NCBI RefSeq assembly: GCF_001612635.1
Contig: NZ_BDAV01000013.1
Location: 248,001 to 312,000, forward strand
Length of the DNA stretch: 64,000 bases
Source of the DNA: Nocardia africana NBRC 100379
GTDB taxonomy: Bacteria > Actinomycetota > Actinomycetes > Mycobacteriales > Mycobacteriaceae
Direction: 5' to 3'
The position numbers and the translations under genes were made by a program. Under the pieces are notes generated by a model. That model made no database searches. It saw only the letters and a program-made list of their open reading frames with translations, and had not been told where the DNA came from. Shown in pieces: positions 26,031 through 34,792 of the stretch. Position 1 is the stretch's first letter. The number at the start of each line of letters is the position of its first letter.

Positions 26031-27053
26031 TCAGAGGGCGTGTTCGTCGAGCCAGGTGCGGGCGAGCTCGGCCGCCGAGGCGTGTTCGTCACGGACGCGG
26101 CGGACCATGGTCGCGAGGTCGGCCGTGGTGAGCTCGCCGGCGACGTAGTTGAGTTTCTTGATCTGCCGCTGGTCCAGGGCGCCCTGCCGCAGCAGCGGGA
26201 CGACATTCTGGGCGCGGAAGGCATACGCCGGATCGGTGACGACGGCCGGATCGCCGGGCCCGCCCGGCAGTAGTGGGACGGCCGAGGTGAACACACCCGC
26301 ATCGACGGTGCCGTCGCGCAATGCCTTGCGCAGCTCGGCATCACCGGGAAATTCGACGTGGCGGGTGATATCGCAGCCGTAGACCGTGCGCAGCGGAGTC
26401 ACTACGTCGCGCTGCGGGTCCGGCGGCGTCCGCAGCGGGTCGAGTTCGCGCCCGCCGGCGATACCGACGGTGAGGTCACCGCAATGCGGTGCTAGGTCGG
26501 CCGCATTCGCCGGGTAGCGCGCGGCCGCGGCGGGGCCGAGCGCGAACTGCGGTCGCAGATCGGTGGCGTCGGCGAGATCGGACACCGCCAGCCCCTCCGG
26601 GACGGCCCGGCTCAGATCGTCGGCGACCGAGCCGACATAGCGCGCCTCGAGCGTCACCGGCGTCCCCGCGGTCATGTCGACCGGTGGGCCGGGGTCGTGA
26701 TGCTGTGCGACGCTCGCCGCCGTCGCCCGATCCGGCGCGGTCGCCGAGGACGAGGAGTCGAAGGTGGTCAGCAGATCACCACTGGTGTCGGCGACCAGCG
26801 TGATCGTGCCCGCGTCCAGGGCCGCCAGATAGTCCGCGCGCTGTCCGAGATGCTTCTTCACCGACGTCGGCGTGCCGGCGCGTGCGAGCGCCTGGGCATA
26901 GATTTCGGCGAGTACCTCCGACTGCGCCGAATCACCGGCGCCGACGGTGATCGTCGGCGCGCCCTCACCGTGGGCACATGCCACCGCCAGCGTGGCAGCG
27001 GTGACGGCGACCAGAACCCGGGCCGTCACTCGCACCGATCCGGCCAATCCCAT
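26031..27053 (-). CDS. lpqZ: Glycine-betaine/choline ABC substrate-binding lipoprotein (LpqZ-like)
   Basis: 340-aa periplasmic-binding-type lipoprotein. The signal peptide ends in the lipobox LAVAC (Cys about 26). The mature part has the OpuAC-type substrate-binding fold, with text such as DAGTITLVADTSGDLL and KKLNYVAGELTTADLATMVRRV. Gene order around kgd and corA agrees with M. tuberculosis lpqZ (Rv1244). ATG 27053 gives a standard signal peptide; the longer frame to 27182 would bury it. No ABC permease or ATPase genes adjoin it, so it must work with distant partners or act alone. Confidence 0.78.
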   Translation of the reverse strand: MGLAGSVRVTARVLVAVTAATLAVACAHGEGAPTITVGAGDSAQSEVLAEIYAQALARAGTPTSVKKHLGQRADYLAALDAGTITLVADTSGDLLTTFDSSSSATAPDRATAASVAQHHDPGPPVDMTAGTPVTLEARYVGSVADDLSRAVPEGLAVSDLADATDLRPQFALGPAAAARYPANAADLAPHCGDLTVGIAGGRELDPLRTPPDPQRDVVTPLRTVYGCDITRHVEFPGDAELRKALRDGTVDAGVFTSAVPLLPGGPGDPAVVTDPAYAFRAQNVVPLLRQGALDQRQIKKLNYVAGELTTADLATMVRRVRDEHASAAELARTWLDEHAL

Positions 27054-27372
27054 CCGGCGACACCCACTCCCGATAGTCAGCGACAACCACATCCGCGGCC
27101 GAGGGGCGCCCCGGCACACGAATCGTAGGTGGGCCGCATCCGGGCATCCGATCCGCACCCGTCGTGCGACAACCATGGCCAACCGCAGTTACCGGTGTCA
27201 GGCTTCGATTCCCCGAGTGCCCGCATCTCCGTACGAGATTGCCCTCCCGCGGTCGCGAACGTCCGTTCGCGCGGCGCAGCGAGGCGATGTCGCGCGCCGC
27301 CCGCCGGCTCCGCTGCGCGAACCGGACTCTCGAGCAGTATTCAGCGAGGTCTCAGGCGCGGCGACGAATAAT
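27054..27372. other. Divergent intergenic region between lpqZ and the two-component operon
   Basis: 319 bp with no convincing gene. The one clear element is a perfect palindrome CGCGAAC-N4-GTTCGCG at 27254-27271. Its right arm also pairs imperfectly with 27311-27322. It is about 100 bp before the response-regulator start and could be an operator. Short overlapping reading frames here look like high-GC shadows. Confidence 0.5.
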
Positions 27373-28053
27373 GTGCGAGTGCAGCCGGGACGCATTCTCC
27401 TGATCGAAGACGCCGACGCCATTCGCACGGCGGTCGCGACGGCCGTGCGCGCCGCCGGGCACGAGGTCCTCGCCCGCGAGCACGGCGATCGGCTGGAGTC
27501 GGATCTGGAGCGGTTTCGTCCCGATGTGGTCGTCCTCGACGTGATGCTGCCGGGTCGCGACGGTTTCGGCCTGCTCGAGGTGGTGCGCGCCCGCAGCAGC
27601 GCGGGAGTGGTGATGCTGACCGCGCGCGACGGTGTGGAGGATCGGGTACGCGGACTGCGTTCCGGTTCCGACGACTATGTGGTCAAACCGTTCGACCTGG
27701 CCGAACTGACGGCACGGGTCGAGGCGCTGCTGCGGCGAATGGGACGTATGCACAGCCGTATCGCCATCGCCGATCTGGTGCTGGAAACCGATTCCGGCGT
27801 GGTGCTGCGCGGCAGCGAACCGATCAGCCTCACCGCCACCGAATTCAAACTTCTCGCCTATCTCGCCGCGCACCGCGACCGAGTCGTCACGAAAACTCAA
27901 ATCCTCACCGCGGTCTGGGGTTACGAGGACTACGACCCGAATCTGGTCGAGGTCTATGTCAGCGCGGTGCGCCGCAAACTGGAGGAACACGGCCCGCGCC
28001 TGCTGCATACGGTGCGCGGCATGGGCTACGCGTTACGGGCGACTTCGCGATGA
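27373..28053 (+). CDS. OmpR-family response regulator
   Basis: 226-aa regulator. The receiver domain holds the acidic pocket (LLIEDAD), the phosphoacceptor Asp in VVVLDVMLPG (about residue 56), Thr in MLTARD and Lys in VVKPFD (about 104). The C-terminal winged helix is OmpR/PhoB-type (LTATEFKLLAYLA ... VYVSAVRRKLEEHG ... VRGMGYAL). GTG 27373 gives the usual length; the reading frame is open much further upstream but that part is intergenic in composition. The stop overlaps the sensor kinase ATG (ATGA). The signal is unknown; the linked haemophore-like gene suggests haem or iron. Confidence 0.85.
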   Translation: MRVQPGRILLIEDADAIRTAVATAVRAAGHEVLAREHGDRLESDLERFRPDVVVLDVMLPGRDGFGLLEVVRARSSAGVVMLTARDGVEDRVRGLRSGSDDYVVKPFDLAELTARVEALLRRMGRMHSRIAIADLVLETDSGVVLRGSEPISLTATEFKLLAYLAAHRDRVVTKTQILTAVWGYEDYDPNLVEVYVSAVRRKLEEHGPRLLHTVRGMGYALRATSR

Positions 28054-29687
28054 GCGACGACCCGGCCCACCCCGCGCCCACCCGACCCGGCACTCCGGAC
28101 CCCGCCGGAGAATCGAGCAGTCTCGAACCCGCGCCGGGACCGGACCACTTCTCCGCGCCCGCGGCAGCAGAACCCGGACCGCGTGCACTGCCGACCATTT
28201 CGCTGCGGCGCCGGGTAACCCTCACCGCCGCGGTCATTTCCGGGCTCGCACTGATCGTGGTGGCGCTGGCGGTGCACAGTCTGTTCGGGATCGTGGTGGC
28301 GCGCAGCGCGAACACCGTACTCACCGACCGGGTCCAGCTGGCCCGGCAACTCGCGCAGCAGAACACTGCGCCCGCGGAGTTGATCGCCCGCGTGGACAAT
28401 CGCTCGGTGCGCGCCCGGCTGGTCCTCGCCGACGGCACCGTCTACGGCAGCCTCTCGCCCCGGCACGCCGGGGACGGCGGCCCCCGGACCCGAACCGTCA
28501 CCCTCGGCGGTGGCGGCACAGTGGACCGGGCCCGGCTCACGCTGCAGGTCGACACCCCGCTGCTGACCGCGGTGCGGTCACGGCTCGGCCTCGTCCTGAT
28601 CGGGGTGACCGCCACCGCCATCGTGGCGATCACGGCCGCGCTGTGGGTGGGATTGCGCCACGCGCTGGCGCCCCTGGATTCGATGACCCGGCTGGCCCGC
28701 GAGATCGCTCGCGGTGGCCGCGGCCGCCGCCTCTCCCCCGCTCGCACGGATACCGAATTGGGGCGCACGGCAGCCGCTTTCGACGAGATGCTGGACGCCC
28801 TGGAGGGTGCCGAAGCCCGGGCCCGGGCCTCCGAACAGCAGATGCGCGCCTTCGTCGGCGATGCCGCTCACGAACTGCGCACCCCGATCGCGGGGATCAA
28901 GGCCATGGCCGAAGCGGTCCTGCACCAGCCCGCCGACACCGGATCCGAAGATCGCGAACGCATGTATCTGCTGCTGGTCCGCGAAGCCCAGCGCGCCGGA
29001 CGCCTGGTCGAGGATCTGCTCGACATGGCCCGCATCGACGCCGGGCTCGCCCTGTATCGGCAATCGGTCGACCTGTACGACCTCGCGCACGCCCAGGTCG
29101 ACCGCATGCGGATCCTGCACCCCGACATCGATTTCCGGCTCACCGGCCACTCCGTGCTCGCCGTGGCCGATCCCGAACGCGTCGGCCAGATCCTGGTGAA
29201 TCTGCTCGCCAACGCATGCCAGGCCACGCCCCCTGGCGGCGCTGTCTCCATCGCCGTAGGAACGGTTACCGAGACCGCCGGATCAACGCCCGCCGGGCCG
29301 ATGCCGATCCCGGTGAGACCCGCCGACCGGGCCGGTCCCGCCCGTGCCCCGGACACCACCCCATCGGTCCCGGCCATCCCTACTCTGCCGGGCACCGGCA
29401 CCGGCGGAGTCCGGGCCGAGATCCGCGTCGCCGACACCGGTCCCGGTGTGCCGCCCGCCCAGCGCGAACACATCTTCGGGCGCCTGGTCCGGCTGGACGC
29501 GAGCCGGGACCACCGTCGCGACGGGGCCGGGATGGGGCTGGCCATCGCACGCGGGCTCGCGCGCGCCCACGGCGGCGACCTGCGCTGCGTGGAACCGCCA
29601 CCCGGGACATCGGGTGCGGTGTTCGTGCTGACGCTGCCTACCCGGGACCCCGGTCCCGGGTCGCCGGACGGGCCATCGGCCGCCTGA
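28050..29687 (+). CDS. Sensor histidine kinase (two-TM, HAMP)
   Basis: 545-aa kinase. It has a Pro-rich cytoplasmic N-terminus (to about 48), TM1 (about 55-80), a short external domain, TM2 (about 180-205), HAMP, and HisKA with the phosphorylated His in DAAHELRTPIAG (about 274). The ATPase domain has the N-box NLLANACQA (about 384-392), G1 ADTGPGVP (about 461) and G2 DGAGMGLAIARGL. A stretch of about 55 residues rich in Pro, Thr and Gly is inserted between the N-box and G1, where the family normally has a short turn. It is coupled to the response regulator by a 4-bp overlap. Confidence 0.87.
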   Translation: MSDDPAHPAPTRPGTPDPAGESSSLEPAPGPDHFSAPAAAEPGPRALPTISLRRRVTLTAAVISGLALIVVALAVHSLFGIVVARSANTVLTDRVQLARQLAQQNTAPAELIARVDNRSVRARLVLADGTVYGSLSPRHAGDGGPRTRTVTLGGGGTVDRARLTLQVDTPLLTAVRSRLGLVLIGVTATAIVAITAALWVGLRHALAPLDSMTRLAREIARGGRGRRLSPARTDTELGRTAAAFDEMLDALEGAEARARASEQQMRAFVGDAAHELRTPIAGIKAMAEAVLHQPADTGSEDRERMYLLLVREAQRAGRLVEDLLDMARIDAGLALYRQSVDLYDLAHAQVDRMRILHPDIDFRLTGHSVLAVADPERVGQILVNLLANACQATPPGGAVSIAVGTVTETAGSTPAGPMPIPVRPADRAGPARAPDTTPSVPAIPTLPGTGTGGVRAEIRVADTGPGVPPAQREHIFGRLVRLDASRDHRRDGAGMGLAIARGLARAHGGDLRCVEPPPGTSGAVFVLTLPTRDPGPGSPDGPSAA

Positions 29688-29722
29688 GGATCGGCTGAAG
29701 ATCGGGTACTGCCACTCGGCGT

Positions 29723-29739
29723 TTTCAGGGTCCTTTCAG
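29723..29739 (+). promoter_or_regulatory. Direct repeat, candidate response-regulator box
   Basis: Two TTTCAG half-sites at 29723 and 29734, 11 bp apart (one helical turn), about 55-70 bp before the haemophore-like start. Tandem half-sites with 10-11 bp periodicity are the usual target of OmpR-family regulators such as the one encoded 1.7 kb upstream. Confidence 0.5.
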
Positions 29740-29794
29740 ATTCGGCGCGCAGATTCGGAACCGACATGATCCCGTCACGAATGGAGTTACCGGT

Positions 29795-30124
29795 ATGAAG
29801 CGCACTGTCGCCGCCCTGCTGGCCGGCACCGCCGGAATCGCCGCCCTCGCCGTCGCCGTCCCCGGCGTCGCCTCGGCCGACGCCCCGCAGTGCAGCCCGC
29901 AGGCACGGGCCCAGGTCCAGGCCCAGACCGCCCCGCAGGTCGCCGCGTTCCTGGCGAGCCATCCGGATCTGGCCGCCGAACTGGCCAAGGTGAAGGCGAT
30001 GCCGAAGGATCAGCGCAAGGCCGAGATGCAGGCCTACCGCCAGGGCCACCAGCAGGAGCTGAAGGATTTCCGCGGGGTGCGGCAGCCGATGATCGACTAC
30101 CACAAGTCCTGCCACAAGAAGTAG
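29795..30124 (+). CDS. Secreted haemophore-like haem-binding protein
   Basis: 109-aa exported protein. The signal peptide (residues 1-28) ends at ASA/DAP. The mature part is about 80 residues, helical, with one Cys at each end (QCSP and SCHK), probably forming a disulfide. It has the pattern AQVAAFLASHPDLAAELAKVK seen in mycobacterial haem-binding proteins of the Rv0203/MHB group, which carry haem outside the cell. ATG 29795 has GGAG 8 bp upstream. It follows the two-component system by 107 bp with a tandem box between, so likely a target of it. Haem binding is inference. Confidence 0.72.
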   Translation: MKRTVAALLAGTAGIAALAVAVPGVASADAPQCSPQARAQVQAQTAPQVAAFLASHPDLAAELAKVKAMPKDQRKAEMQAYRQGHQQELKDFRGVRQPMIDYHKSCHKK

Positions 30125-30152
30125 CGGCCGCGCATCGGCATCCGAATACGGC

Positions 30153-30184
30153 GAGGGCGCCCCGGGAGTTCCCGGGGCGCCCTC
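30153..30184. terminator. Bidirectional terminator between haemophore and malic enzyme genes
   Basis: Perfect 15-bp stem (GAGGGCGCCCCGGGA and its complement) with a minimal loop, between convergent genes. Confidence 0.8.
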
Positions 30185-30203
30185 ACTGTGTGGGATCCTG
30201 GTG

Positions 30204-31424
30204 TTACGCAACACCTTCCGCGCGCGCGGCCGCGGCCACGGCCTCGGCGACCGCCGGAGCGACCCGAGGATCGAGCGGGCTCGGGATGATCTTGTCGACC
30301 GAGAGTTCGTCGGCCACCACGCCGAAGATGGCGTTGGCGGCGGCGACCTTCATGCCCTCGGTGATCCGGCGCGCACCGGCATCCAGCGCACCCTTGAACA
30401 CGCCCGGGAAGGCGAGCACGTTGTTGATCTGGTTCGGGAAGTCGCTGCGGCCGGTCGCCACGATGGCGGCGTAGCGGTGCGCGACCTCCGGGTGGATCTC
30501 CGGGTCCGGGTTCGACATGGCGAACACGATCGACTCCGGCGCCATCGAGGCGATCAATTCCTCGGCGATGGTCCCGGCCGACAGGCCCAGGAACACATCC
30601 GCACCGGCCAGCGCCTCGGCCGCACCGCCGGTGACGCCACGCGGGTTGGTGCGCTCGGCCAGATCGGCCTTCACCTCGTTGAGGTCCGCGCGGTCCCGGC
30701 TGACGATGCCCTTCGAGTCGAGCACCACCACATCCGACACGCCTGCGGCCAGCAGGATGTTCGAGCAGGCCACACCCGCCGCACCGGCACCGGAGACGAC
30801 CACCTTCAGATCGGCGATATCGCGGCCCTGCACCTTGGCCGCACCGTTGAGCGCCGCCAGCACCACGATGGCGGTGCCGTGCTGGTCGTCGTGCATGACC
30901 GGGCAGTCCAGCGCCTCGATGACGCGCTTCTCGATCTCGAAGCAGCGCGGAGCGGAGATATCCTCCAGGTTCACCGCACCGAAGCTCGGACGCAGGCGCA
31001 CCAGGGTCTCCACGATCTCGTCGACATCCTTGGTGTCGAGCACGATCGGAATCGAGTCCAGCCCCGCGAACTTCTTGAACAGCGCGGCCTTGCCCTCCAT
31101 GACCGGCAGCGACGCCCGCGGGCCGATATCACCCAGGCCGAGAACCGCGGTGCCGTCGCTCACCACGACCACCAGCCGGTCGGTCCACGTGTAGCGCTTG
31201 GCCAGCGCCTCGTCCTTGTGAATGGCGCGACTCACCTGCGCGACGCCCGGCGTGTACGCGATGGACAGATCCCGCTGAGTCTCCAGCGGTGCGGACAATT
31301 CCACCGAAAGCTTGCCACCGAGATGGCCGGCGAAAATTTCCTCGTGCGTGATAGCGGACAGATCGGTCGTATCGGTTTCACGGCTCGCTGTAGTGGCATT
31401 CGGTGCGTCAGTCACAGATGACAC
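30204..31424 (-). CDS. NAD(P)-dependent malic enzyme
   Basis: 406-aa oxidoreductase decarboxylating malate to pyruvate with CO2 release, linking the TCA cycle to pyruvate. It has YTPGVAQ and the catalytic stretch around NLEDI and HDDQHGTAIV (Asp/His metal and substrate ligands, about 155-180), the NAD motif GAGAAGVA (about 208) and AMSNPDPEI. The size is that of the short bacterial malic enzymes without the C-terminal PTA domain. GTG 31424 is supported by CAGGAG 8-9 bp upstream; GTG 31415 is possible. It is transcribed alone, with 580 bp of non-coding DNA upstream. Confidence 0.92.
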   Translation of the reverse strand: MSSVTDAPNATTASRETDTTDLSAITHEEIFAGHLGGKLSVELSAPLETQRDLSIAYTPGVAQVSRAIHKDEALAKRYTWTDRLVVVVSDGTAVLGLGDIGPRASLPVMEGKAALFKKFAGLDSIPIVLDTKDVDEIVETLVRLRPSFGAVNLEDISAPRCFEIEKRVIEALDCPVMHDDQHGTAIVVLAALNGAAKVQGRDIADLKVVVSGAGAAGVACSNILLAAGVSDVVVLDSKGIVSRDRADLNEVKADLAERTNPRGVTGGAAEALAGADVFLGLSAGTIAEELIASMAPESIVFAMSNPDPEIHPEVAHRYAAIVATGRSDFPNQINNVLAFPGVFKGALDAGARRITEGMKVAAANAIFGVVADELSVDKIIPSPLDPRVAPAVAEAVAAAARAEGVA

Positions 31425-32007
31425 GATTTCACTCCTGCTCGGTCCGGGCTGAACCGGCTCACGGTTACCGCCGGGTTTTCGTATTGAAGGTCTTCGGAAT
31501 TCGAACGATGTGCGCCGACCATGTGTTCACGTGGTCGCGCAAAACCGTTCGGTGATTACATCGCGGCGTGCCGTGGGGTGCTACCGAGTACGGCACACAC
31601 GCGTTTGCGCCTTTGCGGGCTTGCTTTTGCGATCTGGCCGCGCACGATCCGTCGAGCGAGAACCGGACGGGTGGTCCGGGCAAGGCTGCGGGGTGATCCG
31701 CGGATCGGAGCCGTGCGTCACGAACCGAAGGTCACCAACCGTCCCGGACCGGGCGGTGGCGTCGGCCGGGAATCCGCAACATTCTGCCAGTACGGACAGT
31801 GAGTTGCCAAATCGCTCCTCGACCGGGGCATGATCCCCTCGCTGCGGGGCCGGCCCGGGGGCGGGTGTCTACTGCCATCTTCCGAGGGTAGGGCCGCCGA
31901 ATTACCTGCGCGTAAGGGGAAACTCGCCCCTGCCGGGAAACAGCGGTGAACAGTCCCACCGCCACCCGGAAGGCCGGTGTGAGCTCATGCTGTGCCCATC
32001 CGGCGTG
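31425..32007. other. 583-bp non-coding region upstream of malic enzyme
   Basis: No open frame here has credible composition or start signals. It contains a near-perfect 18-bp palindrome at 31518-31535 (ACCATGTGTTCACGTGGT; one mismatched pair) about 95 bp upstream of the malic enzyme start, a possible operator. A small hairpin AGGGG-N7-CCCCT lies near 31915. Local GC is lower than in the flanking genes. Confidence 0.5.
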
Positions 32008-33618
32008 TCATGCCGGGCGCACCCAGATCTCGTTCACACCGCCGGCCAGCAGGCGGCGGCGCCAGTTGCCGGCCGGGCCGGGATGGTCGGTGCGCCGATG
32101 CAGGCCCCGGGTCTCGGTGCGCGCCAAAGCGCTGTACTTCGTCCAGCGGGCCACCGCCAGCAAGGCCGCGGCCTGCCGGGCCCGCACCTGGTCGGCGCCC
32201 GTGCCGCCGAGCCCGTATTCGGTGACCGGCCACATCGCGTCGAGTTCGGCGATGCTGTCGCGCAGACTGCCCGCACTGCGCCAATAGCTGCGCCGCAGCG
32301 GCAACGTATGTTCCTGGACCAGCCCGATCACCGCCCGGGGGTCGATATCCGCGCGGGCATCGGCCCCGGGGTGCGAATTCAGCCCGGCCCCCGGAACCGG
32401 TCGCGCCTCGCCGACGCGGCCCCGGTGGCGCGCGAAGCGTGCCGCGCCCGAGCCGGCCCACATTCCGGACGAGATCGCCCATCCGCCGCCGTGCCCGTCG
32501 AATCCGCCGACCGCACCGGTGATCGGTTCCCGCGAAGCCACGTCCCCCGCGGCATACAACCCGGGAACCGTTGTGGCGCAATCGAATCCGACCAATCTGA
32601 TCCCACCGGAACCACGCACGGTACCCTGCAGGACCGGCCGCAGACGCACCCGCCCGGCCGGCGGCGAGTCGCCGGCACCGGTGCTCGCGGGAACCGCCGT
32701 GGTTCCCGGCGGCGCCGCCGACGCCGGGCCGTACCGGACCGCGGACGCCGGCGGAATGTCGGCGTAGACCGCCCGTCCCTGCGCCAGCGCGGTGAGGGCC
32801 GCGGACCGGGCGGTGAAGTCGTCACCGTCGATGCGAGCCCCCGATTCGTCGTACAGCGACGCGAACCGCGGCTCGCGCAGATCGCTCATCGTGGCCAGAC
32901 CGTACGCGCCGGAGAACTCCATGCCCGACAATTCGGTGCCCGCCTCCACCGCCATCAGCAGGCCCTCACCGGTATCGACATCGGTTCCGGCGCCGCCGGC
33001 CAGAAAGGCGCACCCACCCGTCGCGAGCACCACCGCACCCGCGCGAATCGTCCAGCCGCGGTATCGGTCGTCACCGGCGAGCCCACCGGCCCCGCACACC
33101 ACGCCGTCGGCATCGACCAGCAGATACAGCGCCGGATGATGGTCGACGACCTGAACACCCAATCGGAACAGCGTGCGCCGCAGGGCCGCCAGATACCGCC
33201 GCCCCTCGAGGTGGACGCGCGCCGCGGGCCCGTCTCCGGCCTGCCGGTAACCCCAGCGCAGCAAATGGGCGATGCGGCGATGGGTCTCCCCGAGCACCCG
33301 GTCCATCCACTCGGGGTCACCGAGGTCACCGCCGCGCGACAGGCTGTGCGCCAGCGCTCGCTCCCGCTCCGGCCCGGGCGGGATATCCCACAGCGCGACA
33401 ACGCCTTTCGATGTCGGGCCACATTCCCCGCAGCGCCCCTTGTCGACCAGGATCACCCGCGCTCCGGCGATCGCCGCCGTCAACGCCGCCCAGGCGCCTG
33501 CCGGACCGCCACCCACCACCAGCACATCGGCGGTCGTCTCCGCCGCGATCTCGGATTCCGCGCGAATAGTGGACCGGCTACGCACGCTCACAAAGGAAAA
33601 TATTCGGCCACAATTCAC
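32008..33618 (-). CDS. FAD-dependent oxidoreductase (fumarate reductase/AprA-like flavoprotein)
   Basis: 536-aa flavoprotein. It has the N-terminal FAD motif VVGGGPAGAWAAL (about 34-46), a Cys-rich turn GRCGECGPTSKG (about 61), VVLATGGCAFL, and a second FAD segment GLYAAGDVASREPITGAVGG (about 380). This is the succinate dehydrogenase/fumarate reductase flavoprotein fold, closest in feel to adenylylsulfate-reductase-like members. No iron-sulfur or membrane partner subunit is adjacent. GTG 33618 is used; GTG 33585 is an alternative. The middle (about 300-345) is Ala/Pro-rich. The substrate is unknown. Confidence 0.72.
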   Translation of the reverse strand: MNCGRIFSFVSVRSRSTIRAESEIAAETTADVLVVGGGPAGAWAALTAAIAGARVILVDKGRCGECGPTSKGVVALWDIPPGPERERALAHSLSRGGDLGDPEWMDRVLGETHRRIAHLLRWGYRQAGDGPAARVHLEGRRYLAALRRTLFRLGVQVVDHHPALYLLVDADGVVCGAGGLAGDDRYRGWTIRAGAVVLATGGCAFLAGGAGTDVDTGEGLLMAVEAGTELSGMEFSGAYGLATMSDLREPRFASLYDESGARIDGDDFTARSAALTALAQGRAVYADIPPASAVRYGPASAAPPGTTAVPASTGAGDSPPAGRVRLRPVLQGTVRGSGGIRLVGFDCATTVPGLYAAGDVASREPITGAVGGFDGHGGGWAISSGMWAGSGAARFARHRGRVGEARPVPGAGLNSHPGADARADIDPRAVIGLVQEHTLPLRRSYWRSAGSLRDSIAELDAMWPVTEYGLGGTGADQVRARQAAALLAVARWTKYSALARTETRGLHRRTDHPGPAGNWRRRLLAGGVNEIWVRPA

Positions 33619-33642
33619 CCGGCCGCAACTGTTACGCGGGGT

Positions 33643-33909
33643 TCAATTCCACCATTGCGTAACCAATAGGTAACCCGCCGCCACAAAGACGACCAGGGAT
33701 CCGAAAAACGCCGGAATTCCCCGACGTCGGTCGGAAAAAATTTGCGCGCCGAGCGCCAGCCCCGCCATTCCGATATGCCAGCCGACGCTGCTCGCACCCG
33801 GCCCGGGAAATCCGCGCCGCACCCCCAGGACCGCCGCGCCGACGACGACCGCCGCCAGCACCACCAGTCCGGCGGCCACGGTTCCGCTGAGCGCCCGCAC
33901 CACTCTCAC
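33643..33909 (-). CDS. Small membrane protein, coupled to PHP gene
   Basis: 88-aa hydrophobic protein with about three membrane helices (GTVAAGLVVLAAVVVGAAVL; WHIGMAGLALGAQIF; FGSLVVFVAAGYLLV). It is too short for most callers if the true start is used: GTG 33909 overlaps the PHP stop as GTGA, so the two are translationally coupled. Not recognised as a known family. The coupling suggests a partner or membrane tether for the PHP enzyme. Confidence 0.6.
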   Translation of the reverse strand: MRVVRALSGTVAAGLVVLAAVVVGAAVLGVRRGFPGPGASSVGWHIGMAGLALGAQIFSDRRRGIPAFFGSLVVFVAAGYLLVTQWWN

Positions 33910-34769
33910 GAGGCGATCACCGCGACGCCGCTCGCCTTCTCCGCCAGACGCTCGAATTGCTCTGCGTCGGTGGTGCATTCGCCCAGGCCGACCGGTTTAT
34001 CGGCGCCGTGGTAATCCGACGATCCGGTAGCGATGAGGTCCAACTCGCGCGCCAGCTCGCGCAGCACCGCCCGGTCGGCGGGATTGTGGTCGGGGTGATC
34101 GATCTCGAGACCGCCCAGCCCGTGCCCGGCCAGATCCCGGATGTCGTCGATCGCCAGCAGCCGCCCCCGGGTGCGGGCCCGCGCGTGCGCGACCACGGTC
34201 ACCCCGCCGGCCGCGGCCACCATCTCCACCGCCTGCCGCAACGGGGTGTCGGCCTTCTCGACGTAGTAGCGGCCGCGCGGAGCGAGCAGATCGTCGAAGG
34301 CCGCGCCGACCGTCGGCACCACGCCGGCCTCGACCAGTGCCCGCGCCAGATGGGGGCGGCCCGCCGCCGGGCCCGCCGCGGCGAGGACCGCATCCGGGTC
34401 GATCGGCAGGCCGTCGGCCACCATGAGATCGGCCATCGCGCGCACCCGCGAGACGCGTTCGGTGCGCAACCGCTCGCGTTCGGCGGCGAAGGCGGCATCG
34501 GCCGGATCGAACAGATAGGCCAGCAGGTGCACCGGCACCGGCCAGCCGTCCTCCCCCATCCCGACGCAGGACATCTCCATCCCGCGCACCAGCCGCAGTC
34601 CCGCCGGCAGCGCGGCGACCGCCTCGTCCCATCCGGAGGTGGTGTCGTGATCGGTGATCGCGACCACGTCCAGGCCCGCCGCGGCGGCCGCGCGTATCAG
34701 ATCGCCGGGAGTGTCGGTGCCGTCGGATGCGGTCGAGTGGGTGTGGAGGTCGATACGCACGCGTTCCAT
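33906..34769 (-). CDS. PHP-domain phosphoesterase
   Basis: 287-aa PHP-family metal-dependent phosphoesterase. It has DLHTHSTASDGT (His 9 and 11, Asp 17), AITDHDT (about 40), a Glu in GMEMSC, HARARTRG, then GLEIDHPDH and GSSDYHG near the C-terminus, giving the full set of PHP metal ligands. Related enzymes (YciV/RnmA-type) hydrolyse 3',5'-nucleoside bisphosphates or short RNA ends. ATG 34769 is chosen. It is divergent from corA, with only 23 bp between the two start codons. Confidence 0.85.
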   Translation of the reverse strand: MERVRIDLHTHSTASDGTDTPGDLIRAAAAAGLDVVAITDHDTTSGWDEAVAALPAGLRLVRGMEMSCVGMGEDGWPVPVHLLAYLFDPADAAFAAERERLRTERVSRVRAMADLMVADGLPIDPDAVLAAAGPAAGRPHLARALVEAGVVPTVGAAFDDLLAPRGRYYVEKADTPLRQAVEMVAAAGGVTVVAHARARTRGRLLAIDDIRDLAGHGLGGLEIDHPDHNPADRAVLRELARELDLIATGSSDYHGADKPVGLGECTTDAEQFERLAEKASGVAVIAS

Positions 34770-34779
34770 CTTGCCCAAC

Positions 34780-34785
34780 TAGCAT
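34780..34785 (+). promoter_or_regulatory. -10 element of a predicted leaderless corA mRNA
   Basis: TAGCAT ends 7 bp before GTG 34793; no Shine-Dalgarno stands at a normal distance. It fits the window-wide TAnnnT-N6/7-start pattern. Confidence 0.45.
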
Positions 34786-34792
34786 CCGAGGC

